Below are positions 1 through 12,690 of a stretch of DNA of 64,000 nt, one piece after another. A program made the position numbers and the translations under genes. Below the pieces are notes generated by a model. The model ran no database searches and was not told the origin of the DNA. It worked only from the letters and a program-made list of their open reading frames with translations. Numbering within the stretch: position 1 is the first letter of the stretch; every line of letters begins with the position of its first letter. Origin of the DNA: Setaria digitata (Eukaryota; Nematoda; Chromadorea; Rhabditida; Setariidae); assembly GCA_003640385.1 (NCBI GenBank), contig RCAB01000207.1, forward strand, positions 1 to 64,000, read 5' to 3'.

Positions 1-155
1 AATATAATATAATATAATATAATATAATATAATAATAATATAATATAATATATTATATATAATACAGCATAATGTGTAATACATTGTATAATATAATACA
101 TTACAGAGTATATAATGTAATATAATATGTTAACTAATAACACTAATTATTAGTG
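1..155. repeat. AT-only low-complexity tract
   Basis: The first ~60 bases are near-perfect repeats of AATAT, grading into looser AT-rich sequence up to about 155. It lies inside or beside the intron that follows TOM70 exon 5, so the rest of that gene should lie beyond the left edge. No coding signal is visible. Confidence 0.85.
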
Positions 156-272
156 ATAAATAGTAATTAGTAGTTGATAATGTGTAGTAAATAATGAAAA
201 ATATATATAGATGACATATGCAAACCGAAATCCAATACCGCAGGTTAGATGAAAAGTAGGATAAGTGCTTAC

Positions 273-1400
273 TACGTGCTCAACTAAATTGGCGGCAGCA
301 AGTGCAACTGCGCTATCAACTTCTGTTTTAAGTGATTCTGATGCGTCTGGGTTCATGACGAATGCGTAGGTAAGGTCTGTAAATGTGTTTCCATTTTAAA
401 ACAAAACAATATTATATTTCTTTCTAATGTGGTATATAATATATATTTCATGCAAATATTTTGAAAAAAATATACATATATATCATGTAAAGTCAATCTA
501 TGTACAGGAAAACAATATACCATCAAGTGCTTCCTCCGGTTTGCTGAGTGACAGGTAAGCCTTTGCTCGTCGCATTACGGCCTTGAAATAAAGGGGATCC
601 AACTCCAGTGCCTTCGTGCAATCCATAATTGACCGCTCTGGATCACCCTAAAATTCTAAAAAAACTTTTCCATGGAAAATTGAACACAAAAAACCAAAAA
701 CAATCCTGTGTATAGGTCTTGGAGAAAATATTTCACTGCGAAGGTCTTATATAAATAGGAAACACATTTTTATTTGAACCTGTTTCAAAATTAATGACAG
801 AACCCATACCAATCTATCATAGGCAGCAGCTCTATTTTGATAGCAAACTGCCAAATGATTTCTATACTCTGATGGACATAGATTGATGGCTTCAGTGAAA
901 GCATCGGCAGCTTTCCTATAGGAGCACTGCTTAAAATATTCATTGCCTTGATCCTTTACTTCCTTCGAGCTTTCCATACCTGAGAGATGATTGAACTTCC
1001 ACATCACGTTACGAGATAATTTATGTTTACAATGACGTGAATCAATAATACTACTATTATTTTTTTAAGATACCTGGACAAAGTACTGGACATGGGGCGA
1101 CAGAGGCAGTTGGCCGGCTGCTACTCTTTGAACCAAGACTTGGCTGTAAAATGAAAAGTAATGAAATATGCAAATGACGATGAGTTGCTAAAGCATACAA
1201 ATACGTGGAAATTAATTATTCTACCTGTTACTTATATTATGAGATAGTCAATCCTGAAAAATGAAGACATCTGCGAAGCTTACATTTCTGTTCTGTTTCC
1301 CAATGTACCACCAAATGGCAGCACCACCTGCAATACATGCACCACCGACAAGGACCCACTTTCCCCACCGTACACTATCCCAGCCTTTTTCTGACGACAT
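273..1400 (-). CDS. tomm-70: TOM70 mitochondrial import receptor, 5' half (partial)
   Basis: TOM70 is an outer-membrane receptor that takes Hsp70/Hsp90-bound preproteins (such as carriers) and passes them to the TOM pore. Exons on the minus strand: 1284-1400, 1074-1143, 810-979, 521-647, 273-376; all phases join, giving 196 codons. Residues about 14-33 (start KWVLVGGACIAGG) form the N-terminal membrane anchor, followed by a Ser/Pro-rich linker. TPR helices begin in exon 3 (EVKDQGNEYFKQCSYRKAAD, then AFTEAINLCPSEY) and continue in exon 4 (SIMDCTKALELDPLYFKAVM, RRAKAYLSLSKPEEALD). The segment starting DLTYAFVMNPD aligns in position with DVTAVCILEGF of human TOM70. Human TOM70 is about 608 residues, so roughly two thirds is missing off the left edge. 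The start is supported by a splice acceptor four bases upstream of the ATG. The last donor (intron starting at 272) is the least certain junction. Confidence 0.88.
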
Positions 1401-1404
1401 TATT

Positions 1405-1414
1405 CTGCAATAGA
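1405..1414 (-). promoter_or_regulatory. Probable spliced-leader acceptor of the TOM70 gene
   Basis: On the minus strand an acceptor (TCTATTGCAG) ends at 1405, four bases before the ATG at 1400. No 5' exon is needed for it, which is the usual sign of trans-splicing in nematodes. Confidence 0.5.
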
Positions 1415-3523
1415 CACTTGTATAAAACGCAGAGAATAATCATTCATTCAGTCTGGTCAACGGCATAAAATCAGACATAACTAGAAGCTGGAAAATAACG
1501 CGACAACCATAATCAGAAAATATCAGTATAGTCAAGAACATGAAACATACCTATCAGAACCTACAGCATTGGCCCACCCAGTGTAGTAACAACAAACGGT
1601 CATCAAACTCTAGCTAGAGAACATTCCACATTAACTGCAATATTAAAATGAAATACCAGTATGATTTATGTGACTTACTATCCTGTCCTTTTTTAGGGTT
1701 AGATAAGAAGGCAATAACTTTACTCTAGCTTCAATCTTACTCAAGCTTTTCTCTTACAGTATGTCAATTCTTAGACCATTCAGTTTTAATACCCCATCAA
1801 CGATTACCATCCTGTACTTCATTTTCTCTGTTTATTAAACTCTTTCATTTCCTTCTAAATCAACTGCTTTAGAACTGCCGTGTGACGCGAAAAACAACAA
1901 AGCAAAACAAAAATACATCCTCAGCTTTTAAGAATCAAGAACAATCATACCATGACAATCCAGCATATTAGCACTTGATTCCACAAACGTTTAGATTTAA
2001 CGACTGCCGCGTTTTCATCACATGATTTGTGATGAAAAAATGGCGCTAAATTGGAAAAAGTAGAGGTGGCGAGGGTATATGGTGAGGGGTGAGGGGTGAG
2101 GGGTCATTTGGGTTAGTATGTTTCGCAAACTGTGGAAATAACTTAGGGGAGGAGAGAGTATTATTATTGGAGAGACTGTAGCTATTGAAATTTTTTTTTA
2201 AGAAAATCATTAATGGAGTGATGAAAGAGAAAGTTTAATGCGAATTACCATGGTTGTGCAGATGAGACAAAGGTTATGGAAATTACCCGAATAAATGTAG
2301 AAACAATCTTTATGCATAAAATTAAGAATGATGGTGCATGCATTGCTTTGACTTTGTGTGCTATTTTCTAAACGATCATATTTCTTTAATACTAGTGTAG
2401 GTTTCTTATTAGCATTACTAGTACCATAAAGATAAAGAAAATAATAAATGTTGTGACACCCTTTACTGGATATGTTGTTTGAATATGCTAGTACAAGAAC
2501 TGGGAATGTAGGTGAACTGTAAAGATGATGGAATGTACCACACATTAAGGATTTGAGTTTCACTAGGATTCTTGCACTGTAGTTATAAGGCGATGTTTCA
2601 TATCATATTATTTAAACTTTATCGTCATATGTCCCACTCCTACAACTAGATTTTCTCTGTTGTTATCGATTCATCTTGCGATGTCTTATTTTATAAAAGC
2701 AAGTATAGAGTGGAAAAATAAATTCAGTTGTCACCCGAGTTGATATCTTTGGCCCTACCAACACGTTACGTTTGAAATGTCAGTACCAATTCGAATTTAA
2801 GTGCTTTTGAAAAGAAACACGTGGAAAGAACTTTTTGCGACAAGACTGTTATTTTATGAATTTATATCATGTAAAATTATGCAGTTTTCTTCTTATGTGA
2901 ATTGCTTTGAAGAGTGGCCCCGTCAATTATGAACATATATCACTGATTTATAAATCGCAGTATTCGCTTATTTATAATATGAAGCCTTTTTTTTTTTTCT
3001 CACACTCAACCTTAGACATGTTTTTAGCATGTAGCATATAAAATAGTCCATTCAGTAATAGTAACGCTACAATACCAAGCAGAAGGTTCACATCGAATAC
3101 AGCAAAGATTAAAATTGAAAGTCAGATCAGTTTTTGAAATACAAAGCTATGAGTGGTATATGATTGAAACTAATATGTTTCATGTTTGAATATGTTATAT
3201 TTATTTCATACGTTTAGTGTGAATGTTGCATATGTGAACTAGATGCGACATCTAACGTCTAGCCCAACTTTTTATGAGATAGGAGATTACGACTTTTTCG
3301 AAAGAGGGATATATGGAATTTAGACGCAAAAGTCAACAGAAAAGCAACTACGGGACTGAAATTTTGTCAATTATCGAACAGTTTTGAGTTCATTTACTTC
3401 TATACAGTTAACAGTAAAGCCTTTCGATAGCAGGCAATTCCCATACAAAACCCTTATCATAAATTACGAATCAACCAAAAGATAGTAGGGACTTCTCACA
3501 AGCGACTTATAATTTTAAATTTC
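1408..3523. other. Intergenic region between TOM70 and prenylcysteine oxidase
   Basis: About 2.1 kb between two genes of the same (minus) strand, so it holds the 3' flank of the oxidase gene and the promoter region of TOM70. I see no coherent coding exon. The only structured element is the short GAGGGGT tandem repeat near 2090. Short open frames here (such as 2210-2563 minus) lack splice support and protein-like composition. Confidence 0.6.
2081..2105. repeat. Short GAGGGGT tandem repeat
   Basis: Three and a half copies of a 7-bp G-rich unit (GAGGGGT). Four runs of G on one strand make it a possible G-quadruplex, unusual in this AT-rich setting. Confidence 0.75.
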
Positions 3524-6500
3524 TCATAACTCCGTCTTTGATGTTTTGTTAACTTCGAGAAGTCCAGAATCTTTCAAAATCATGTTAACGCAATTGCGAC
3601 CACCGATGGCACTCATTTCGATGGAGCTAGCTAACCACTCCACTGCATTCACAAAACAGATATTTTTAGCGAGACGAAATTTAGGACGGTCAGCGGGATC
3701 TTGCTTGTATTCCGGATACGCCAGGAATGAAACCTAAAAATAGGAACTAGAATTTCAAAAGGAAGACTTCCAGAAATTCGAAGACTGAAGAGGCTTTGAT
3801 TTATAAGGGGTTTTATACGAGATACGATATATTTCAGAAACTTGTTAGTATAAAAAAAGTGAAGTGAAACGCTGGATAGTCTTACCCTTTTAACTTTTTT
3901 AATTCCACTGAACAAAAGAGATAAGTATGCGTCGGTTTGATTCTCACTGGAAAATATTTTCCATATTCTGTTTGAACCTGCTACCGGAAATAATTCAGTT
4001 TTTTGGTAATCAACTGGTGAAAGCTCTCCTAGAATAAAAAATTTTTTAAATAAATGAAGAAAGTACAATAAAGAAATCAAGCTTCACAAAGATAGTAGTG
4101 AATGATGGATAAAAATACCAATAGAATTGTATGGTAAGCTGGTGTTGCACGCAATTATTGTCGTTAATAAATCATTTTCAGGCAGTGACCAATGTGCTAC
4201 ACGTAATGTCCCCTGTAAGAATTAAAGAGCTTCTGTTCTTAACTTCTAAATTCCCTTAAGCGATATTTTCTCAATCCGTACCAACGGGTAAACAAAAAAA
4301 CTTTCAAGCGATGTAGAATGTAGACCAGGTACTGAAACGGAAATGAACAAACATCTCAATTGATTCAGCGGAGGGTAATCGATATGCTAAATGCAAGAGT
4401 ATAGAAATCCAATTCAGAATTGGAAAGGCCCAGGAAAAAGAGAAAGATCAAAACACCTGAACAAACGTTGCAATTATTTTTTTGAATTTGCCACGTTGAT
4501 TCTCCCAGTTTACACCTGAAATAGGGAGCTTTATGGCGTAAAATATTTGGTGATATTTTGAAAGTCAATGTTTAATAGAAGCAGTTTTAAAAGCAACAAG
4601 ACTTCGGCAATCTTCTTCGTTGTCTTGTATGTGCAAAATTTGACCTTTCTAGAGGGATAGTTATAAATAAAATGGATGAAAAGAGTAGGATCTGCATTTT
4701 GTTATTCAGGAAGATTGGTTCACAATAAAACAAAAACACCGAAACCTTCTATCTGAATCTGTTGCTTTTGATGTAAAGGTACGGCGACAATCACATAGTC
4801 ATAATTAGCACCAAGTTCATGACCATCACTGCCATATAACGAAAACTGGTTATTATGTTTAGAAATGGTCGCTACTTCTACACTGAAATATTAAAATCTT
4901 ATTTTGAAGTAGGCCGATGAAAAACATACTTTTTGGCTTTTAAACGGAACTAGTCAGTAATTTTGGGGTTTTGTTTATTATTCCAAGTGAAACAAATGAG
5001 TGGTTCTCTTAAAATTTATATAACACTTACCTAATCAACTTAACTTTTGCATAGTCAATCAGTTTCTCTACGACAAGTTTATTCGAACCATTAACCGAGT
5101 AAAGTCCTGATACAGATCCAGCTAGTCCAACGGAACCCACAAAAGCGCTAACTTCCTGGAAACTGGATATACAATAAAGGGAGTAGGAAAATGCGATTAT
5201 TTAAATGTAAAGGTATTATTAATTTTATTAACAGATTTGAGTAAACCGAAATCTGAGACTGAACCTGAACAGTTTGTCCATAATTACTATTAAGTACAGC
5301 ACCGATGAATTCCGTGACAAAAGAATCGTGATATCCACTCTCAATAAGATGCTCTTTCATTGTTTTATTTACCAGTTCTGCAAGATGGGTTGACATTGCC
5401 ATTACCATTGCATCCGTAGTGTCAAAGTACTCGCCCTGGCTAAGAAATCAAATTCCATTAATAATCTAATCAACAATCACCAGATCAACTAAATAATGTT
5501 TGGAGACTGTAAATCTCAGAAAACCAATAGTCTACATGAATTTGAAGCATCAGCAACTGCTGTAATAATTATTAGCTTGGAGCAAGAATTTGAACAGAAA
5601 TAAAATAAATTCACTTCAACAGCGTATAAACATTCTCAAAATCGGATAAGAGCCTCTTGATTTCAAAAAGACTTTTCAGTTGATCGAAACCATATCTTCT
5701 GAGCAGGCGATAAACAGTGATAAGATACCACGAACTTTTCATGAACACAAATTCCTGACCATTCCAAATGCCCATAACATCGTTTCCATTGGGTTTCTCC
5801 TTTCTACTCAACCCTATTAAAAAAGAATTTCGACACAACCGCATATTCCTGTGTTCAAATAAATAATTCTGATACTGTGTTGGCACACTTTCAAAATTGC
5901 ACAACTCATCCTTTTCTTCAAATTTGTTTGAACAATTTGAAAACATCTAAAATAAAGCAAAAATAGGCTTCTTTTGTAAATTATATTAGGGTCAAGAAAA
6001 GAGAAGCATCAATATAGAGATAGAAAATTCTACTGAAATTACTACAACAAAAGCTGCCACTAAACATCGGGAAAAAGTTGGAAGAACTTACCAAACTCTT
6101 TCATCCAGTTTTTGAAATACATATTAGCAGGATGTAAAACGCTGCCACCTGCTTCAAACATATGCATTTTGCCGTTGTACTGCATCTGAATAGTTGTCAG
6201 TCGACCTATAAATTTATGCATATCACCAATATTCCAAAACACTGTGTAAGTCTAGATTCATACAATGATACAGCAGCGCTAGTTTATTTTTCAGCATAAA
6301 GGACACGAATAAATGGTGTGCTCTTTAAGTAAAAGTAGATATGCAAGGCCTAAAAAGAATGAAATTAAAAAAAAAAAACACCTCCAATACTGCCCTCATT
6401 AAACAAATGAATTTCAACATTGGTTCCTAATGGTATAAGTTTTCGCAAAAAATAAGCGGACGATGCGCCGCCAATGCCTCCACCGATAATTGCTGAAAAA

Positions 6501-6704
6501 AAAACAAACAAAAAGAAAATACTTATTTAGAGAAATTAGAAATTGAAAAATATTAGCAATTAAAAATCTGCAGAGCAGGAAAATCATATTTCATATTTAT
6601 TCTTTAATATGATATTCAAGGGTACCGATTTTAGGATCCATTGCAGAAGAAAATGTTAAAAAAAACATATATAATAGTAATAATGAGAATAATCTGACGG
6701 GCAT
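3524..6704 (-). CDS. Prenylcysteine oxidase (PCYOX1-like)
   Basis: This FAD thioether oxidase cleaves prenylcysteines left from degraded prenylated proteins into cysteine, a prenyl aldehyde and H2O2; in vertebrates it is lysosomal. Minus-strand exons: 6626-6704, 6382-6492, 6092-6205, 5615-5813, 5439-5265, 5155-5031, 4882-4746, 4515-4457, 4212-4119, 4028-3886, 3733-3524. All phases agree and give 481 residues (human about 505). Residues 1-21 are a signal peptide (MPVRLFSLLLLYMFFLTFSS). The FAD dinucleotide-binding loop IIGGGIGGAS is at 28-37 (GxGxxG at 30-35). FEAGGSVLHPAN matches the family motif YEAGGSVIHPLN, and GIWNGQEFVF, NYGQ and AFVGSVGLAGSVSGLYSV follow in family order. The C terminus keeps the conserved pattern VNAVEWLASSIEMSAIGGRN before the stop at 3524. 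The 59-bp exon 4457-4515 is short but restores alignment (IIATFVQ-GTLRVAHWS). No upstream spliced-leader acceptor was seen. Confidence 0.92.
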
Positions 6705-9483
6705 TATACCAGTTTAATCCAACAACACCTCAAGAACAGTAAATATACAGTCCGTTTAAAATATTTCAGAACACTGTGTTTTCGGTGTAAGAAACACAAA
6801 ATGTCCTGCTGTTTTTTTTATTGCCATATTTTTTCATTAGTATATCGGAAGACATACAAAGTGATTATAAGAACACCTTAAAAAATAATTAGTGGTCTAT
6901 ATCTTGTAAATAAAAGCTATCACACAGAAATAAAAAATAAATCAACTTGCAATCATTTTTGCAGGTTATCTCGCCGCAGTCCAAGAGCCTCGGCTGAAAC
7001 CAATAAGAAATTTCATGCCAGACATGAAATATTACGTTTAATAAATCTAGCTCAGTCCTGATAGATAACCTCATACAGCTATGATCAAGGTTCTCCGGTA
7101 CTATCTACCGGGATCCTACATCATTTCTTCACGCCTATATCTATCCTTACCAGTCTTAACATCGTCATCAGCTACAGTAAATTTGAACCGCTATCTATTT
7201 CACGATGAAGTCAGTGATTTTGAATATTTTCCGAACCATTCAACCGGCTCATTATGAAACGCAATGTGCAACTACGCTGAAAATTAGATGGCTCTGAAGA
7301 AAGATACTTCGAAAAATTTCCTTGGATCGAGGAAGTTTGTTTTCATTGACCGTCGAAACCATAGGAGAGAGTTTAACGACGGAAATTAGCTGAAAAGTGA
7401 GCATCACGGAATTTCTTGGAGAAATAAAGCATGACTCCAATCGTAAGACTGTGAGATAGAAATACTCCGGAAATTTGAGACATCCTAGGTTCCCAACATC
7501 AGTCCTTGACTGCCTTAAGTTCTCCCCAGGGTATTACAGGTCAAGCATATTAGAGTACTATAACTATAACTATTTGGGGATTAGTACCATGAATAGTTTG
7601 ATTTAACTAACTTTAATGTCAGGTTAGAACGGTTGGATAAAAAGTAGAGGTGATCCATAGCACGGACGAACGACTTGGCGACTTGGATTAGACGAACACT
7701 CCATGGAAAGGTCCAGAATGTTTGAAAAGCGTGAAGTCTTTTCTTAAAAATAAATATCCTATGGCAGTACCCTGGACAGCTGAATCAGTCTTGTACAAAG
7801 AGCAGGTGAGGGACAGCATCTGCAAAAAGTATTTTATTCGTAAAGGGAAGCAACCAATTCGACTAGTTCCAAAATCTTTCAAACTTTTTTTCGAAATGGA
7901 TAACAGTGTCAGTATGAGTTGAAATACCTCATGGGATTTAATGACTTTAGTTTTATTTCTAAGGTCACCGTACTCTGATGAATGCATTCCATCGGATGAC
8001 CCCTACTGATATCAAAATATTAATGATGAAGGTTTTCAAATCTGATCAAATGGAATCATCTATCTTTTTCTTTCTTCATTTCATTTTCGAATCAAAAATG
8101 GAAACTAAACTAAGCAAGAAATTAAATTTAATTTCTGCAAATTAACGAACAGGAAGGGAAATTTCCAGGAAACAACATGAAAGAGAATTGAGGGCAAAGA
8201 AATGTGTTCAGTTTGTTTGTGCGTGTGCTTGTGCAGATACAGGAATGCGTGTCATGTTCACTAGTGAAAACTTCTGAGACTGATAAGAAGGGAGAAATAA
8301 ATTGGATCATATTTATTTCTTGGCTACCACCCACAATTGAAATGCCAGCAGAGCAAACAGCGGATGAGTTTTTGAGTTGAATGCTATTTTCTGACTGGAA
8401 TGACTGCTAAGATGCTATACGCCTGTTCACTAGTACTTCTTCCAGATGATTATCAACAGCATACGCCGAAGGAGAGGAAATGCAAAAAAGCTATTGGCAG
8501 CAGGATATTATCACACTGATAAGCTGTAAACAATATTGAGAACTAATAACTGTTTCATTTACAGGCTAGTGTACGCAATTAGCAACCGATTTAACGGAAG
8601 TTAGCAACCCATCTAGGTATATATAAGTATATATAACGTTTAAAGTATAAAAAAGATCACTTAAAGAGGGTCAATATTAATTATGTATAAAGGATGCAAA
8701 AAAATAAATTGGTTTTAAAATTGCTCGCTTCGTACAATTTCTTCCGATAGCTGCTTAAATATCGAGCTACAAAATAACTGTTGCTCAAGTTTCATTCGGT
8801 GGAATTGTTTCTCCTTTTATTTTAATTTTTAAAGCATTTTTAAAGCAGAAGTCAGAACGTTTTAAATCTTAAATTGAAAATCCCTTCAATAGACTTTGAA
8901 TGCAGCACTAGCATATCCCTGTAGTTCGAGCAAACAAAGTATATGTATGTACTTTAGTGGTCAGGGGTTTTTAACATTAGTAGACAGTAAGGAATTGCTT
9001 TTCTTTGCTAAAAGTTTTTTTTTTTTTGATTGCCATGTGATCTTATTACAATTTTACGAAGTGTAAAATAACTTCAGCAGACTAAAACATTCCATTTCTC
9101 TTTATCAGTCGATATTTGATATCGTTGATTTAGGGTGGAATGATTATGAGTTACATCCATAATCTTCTTTCAGTTAATCTCAATTTAGCAACACTATGTT
9201 TGAGCATCTTTTTTTTTTTCATTTCGATCGGTAATGAGTGTTCGGCCATATGAAAGTTTTTGAAAATACATCCAATATTCAAGCGTTATTTTGACGAACG
9301 GTTCTGAAATCTTTCACGCAGAAGAAAACCAATATCAACCTGCTCAACATGGTCGTCACCCTAACTTAATTTGTTAACTGATTGTTCTCTAAACAGACTC
9401 ATAAGTCATCACGAGTGTTGTTTCAAAAGAATAACATTTCAAAAAACAAAAGATAACTAATTATGAATTTGATTAGGCGTCCA

Positions 9484-9546
<63 letters not shown>

Positions 9547-12500
9547 AGAAAACTATGACACGTTGAACTAAGTTAAAAATATTTTTAACTACGCAGTAGG
9601 CTAACTCGACATGATGATAGATATCTGCCAATGTCATGTTGTTGCTGAAGAAATAATTTATTACCTCGTACATCCAAACAACGACGATACTGTTCTTGCA
9701 ATTTTCAGGAGCATTTGGCTTATTTCCAATCTAACAATTCCCAGGATTGCCCTTCATTTGCGAATCTGTTTTCTATCTTGTTCTCCTTCAGTTTTTATCA
9801 GTATCACTAACCTGTCATCTACCAAATTGACCAAATGCACATCATGGACCAAAATTCAAAATTTTTCAAGCTTTTTTTAGTTTTAACTTTTGGAAATATC
9901 TGAAAAATAAATAAATATTATGGTTTTGAATAGTTTTATGCCGCAATTCTTAAGCTGTCGGAAGGTAAAAATAGGCGCAACTTGATGTTTCAATAGACAA
10001 AGTTAAGTTGTTTTTTTCGTTGTTCATGATGGAATTGCATAAAACGATGAGATGAAAGATAACTTTGGAGCTAGTGACTGGAAAATGTATACTTTTTCGG
10101 AGTGTAAGTAATAAAATTAGTTGGTTTTAAATCCACAAATTACAGAGATCGAGCAGATGGGAACGGAGTTTGAAAGAGGGCAAGAAGGGATAGGAAGAAA
10201 ATTCAGTTTTTGCGGGTTTGAAACAGACACGGCGGCTATCATCACTTCATGCCAAATAGTTTGTGCATCGGTTGAGTTGCCTAGTAATCTAGTGTTAACA
10301 GAGTCTTAGTGTTGTTTTTGAATTGGTTTAAAAAAGAACTTCATCCGAGTGAAGCAAACACATCGGTGGTGAGTATTCAGTGTTCATCGGTGCTTGGGTA
10401 TACTCACTTCTCTCTTCGCACTTCATTTCAGATTCTTCATTCTCAATACTTCCTGGTGATTGCAGTTCAAATCAGTTTCACTGTCTTGATAATGTTAAGT
10501 GCTGTAAACCGTGCATTTCTAGGATTTGGAACTTCTTACAGCTCTACTCAGCTAACATAGAAATTGTAGAAAATGTCACAGCCTTGACATTATTTATTTC
10601 CAAAGCTTCAGGTTCTGGTCGACCAGATATGGAAGCTCCAAAGTGCCAAAACTTTCAGGAAAATGGATAAGTTCAGATTCCATAGTCCCAGGGTAGACAA
10701 ACTAATTTAATAAGTTAGCTGAATGTATTAGAGGACGATATAGCCAAGTTTCTCCTCCAAACGATCCTGAGCTGGTGACAAACTCTGTTTTGATTTTGAT
10801 GTTTTCTTCATGAAGTACATCATTGTATGTTAGCACAAAATAAAAATTAGGAGAAGCTCGATCTCTCGCAACTTTTTTTTTGCTATCATTTTGCTTATTC
10901 AAGAGTAGTGTTGAAGGATGAATAGCATGGAGTATTCAATAAAAAAAGTAGCAAAAGAAAATTATTTCATAAGTAATATGATAAAAGCATAAAATGGAAC
11001 ATATGTGTGATTAAAGTGTTATTATAAAACTTATCGTCTCAAAGCTATATTATTTGTTATTATATTAAGACCCAATCTAACAAAATATTTTCTGGCACTA
11101 TTAACCACTTGAGCATCTCTTCGAGCTTTTCGTTTTTCTTTATTAAATTTTCAATTTCATGTATCAGAAACATAATAATTTTAATACTTTGAAGGAAGTT
11201 TATCCGGAAATCCCAGGCCTTAATCCATAAGAAAAACTTGAATTATTTGAAAAATTTTATGTTCCCTGTATTTATCTTATTAATCTGCTCAGAAGAAAAC
11301 TCTTCCAGGCAATGAACATTGACTGATAGTTGCAGAAGGATTTGTGTCTCGAACTGTTCTTTCTCGAAAAAAAAAAGAAAAAAAAAAAACATAACATCCT
11401 AAAATGTAGGTTAGGTGAAAAGCAATACTTTATTGACAGAAATCCATCTTTTCTTTTATTTTGTTGTATTATCTAGTTGTTTCATTATGAATAGATAATC
11501 AATTACCGGCATTTGCTTATTAATTAAAATTACTGGGGTCAATTTTATAGATATTCCAATATCAATAAATAACTTGTAATAGGCAGCAAATGTGATTAAA
11601 TGTAATGATGCATCCTTATCATATCAGCCAGTTATTCACACCAACCAAATCAATCTTGTTTTGAATTTCTAGACGGTTAACGATTTAGTCATTTTTTAAG
11701 AAGTAAAAATGAAGTATTTGTTTCATTATAAGCTTCAGACACTGAATTATGTCCTCATATAAAATCTTTTCGAAATTCTACGATAAATATTTCATTATCC
11801 GTTTCGAATCGCTGCATCTTTAATAATTAAAAAAATACTACGGCTGATTAATTTAAATTTGCAGTCCAAAATTTGGAGTCACTAAACAATCTTTCGATAT
11901 TACAGTAAACAACGGAAATATGCTTTTCTTTTTCTTTTTAACTATCTTTTTACTTCAGCGAAAAATGTTTTCGTTCACTGTATTTAATATGTTTGATTAA
12001 ACTATATATTAGCTCAATGTTTTGGTCTATGGAATTAAAATTGTTTTGTAGTGATCATTGTACTACTTTATTATTACGAGCCAATTCTAAACCAATCAAT
12101 GTGTTATCATAAATATTTTTTCCGATCATTATTAACAGTGACGGAAATTTGTATTTCTCGCTTTCAGGAGTGAAATTATTAACTTAACCGAATGAGGCTA
12201 AGTCTGACTGGAAGAAAACTGAACATTGAACTTTTCGATGAGAATGACAGTGCGTTCTTATTAATCGTAAATTACTGATCTCAAGCATCTATTATTTTGC
12301 TACTTGATTGTTTTAGCTTGGAGAAATAGTTGCGGAGAAAAGAGGCTTCACGACTGCCTCAGCCTCATTAGGAATATTTGAGAAAAGAAAAAGAAATTAT
12401 TGCCGCTCTAGGTTTCAAATACACTGCTGAAAAATCATTGCTGGAATGGCTGAAATTGAAAATGACGAACTAGTGCAGTGAGTTCATTTCCGAATTTAAA

Positions 12501-12680
12501 AACATCTCTTCCATTTACAGTTCTGCCAGGTAACACCTTGACATTCCTGCAAACTCCCAACTGATCTTTGTTTTTCGATAGTGTTAACAAGAAATGATGC
12601 TGTGAGCTATCCAGCAGGATGGTTGGATGATGTTTAATGAGAAAGGAGTGAATATTGTGACAGCTGAAAATACAGTGACC
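6705..12680. other. Gene-poor 6 kb between prenylcysteine oxidase and the repeat-rich gene
   Basis: Divergent promoters should lie at both ends (the oxidase reads left, the next gene reads right). Inside, I found only simple repeats (GT tract near 9.5 kb, A/T runs) and short open frames without a consistent splice context. Patches near 7.45-8.0 kb and 10.1-10.7 kb have slightly higher GC content and could be decayed exons or lineage-specific genes, but I could not build a model. Confidence 0.5.
9485..9544. repeat. (GT)n microsatellite
   Basis: About 28 nearly uninterrupted GT dinucleotides. The minus-strand open frame over it codes only a Thr-His run and is not a gene. Confidence 0.95.
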
Positions 12681-12689
12681 TAGTTGCAG
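12681..12689 (+). promoter_or_regulatory. Probable spliced-leader acceptor of the repeat-rich gene
   Basis: TAGTTGCAG ends one base before the ATG at 12691. No upstream coding exon is seen, so this is a good candidate trans-splice site and supports the chosen start. Confidence 0.5.
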
Positions 12690-12690
12690 A

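Noticed and set aside
5814..5946. Upstream extension of the prenylcysteine oxidase exon (frame starting MFSNCSNKF)
   Set aside because: It keeps an ORF but not the phase of the preceding exon. The acceptor at 5814 gives KEFG-LSRKEKPNG in frame and fits the family.
7722..7987. Overlapping open frames on both strands (plus 7722-7922, minus 7688-7987), one reading VPWTAESVLYKEQVRDSICK
   Set aside because: No splice sites in a usable phase, no neighbouring exon and no family resemblance. Kept only as a possible decayed gene.
10121..10670. Cluster of plus-strand frames with several cysteines (CSSNQFHCLDNVKCCKPC)
   Set aside because: The frames switch without credible introns, there is no signal peptide or start context, and the cysteine spacing does not fit a module I can name.
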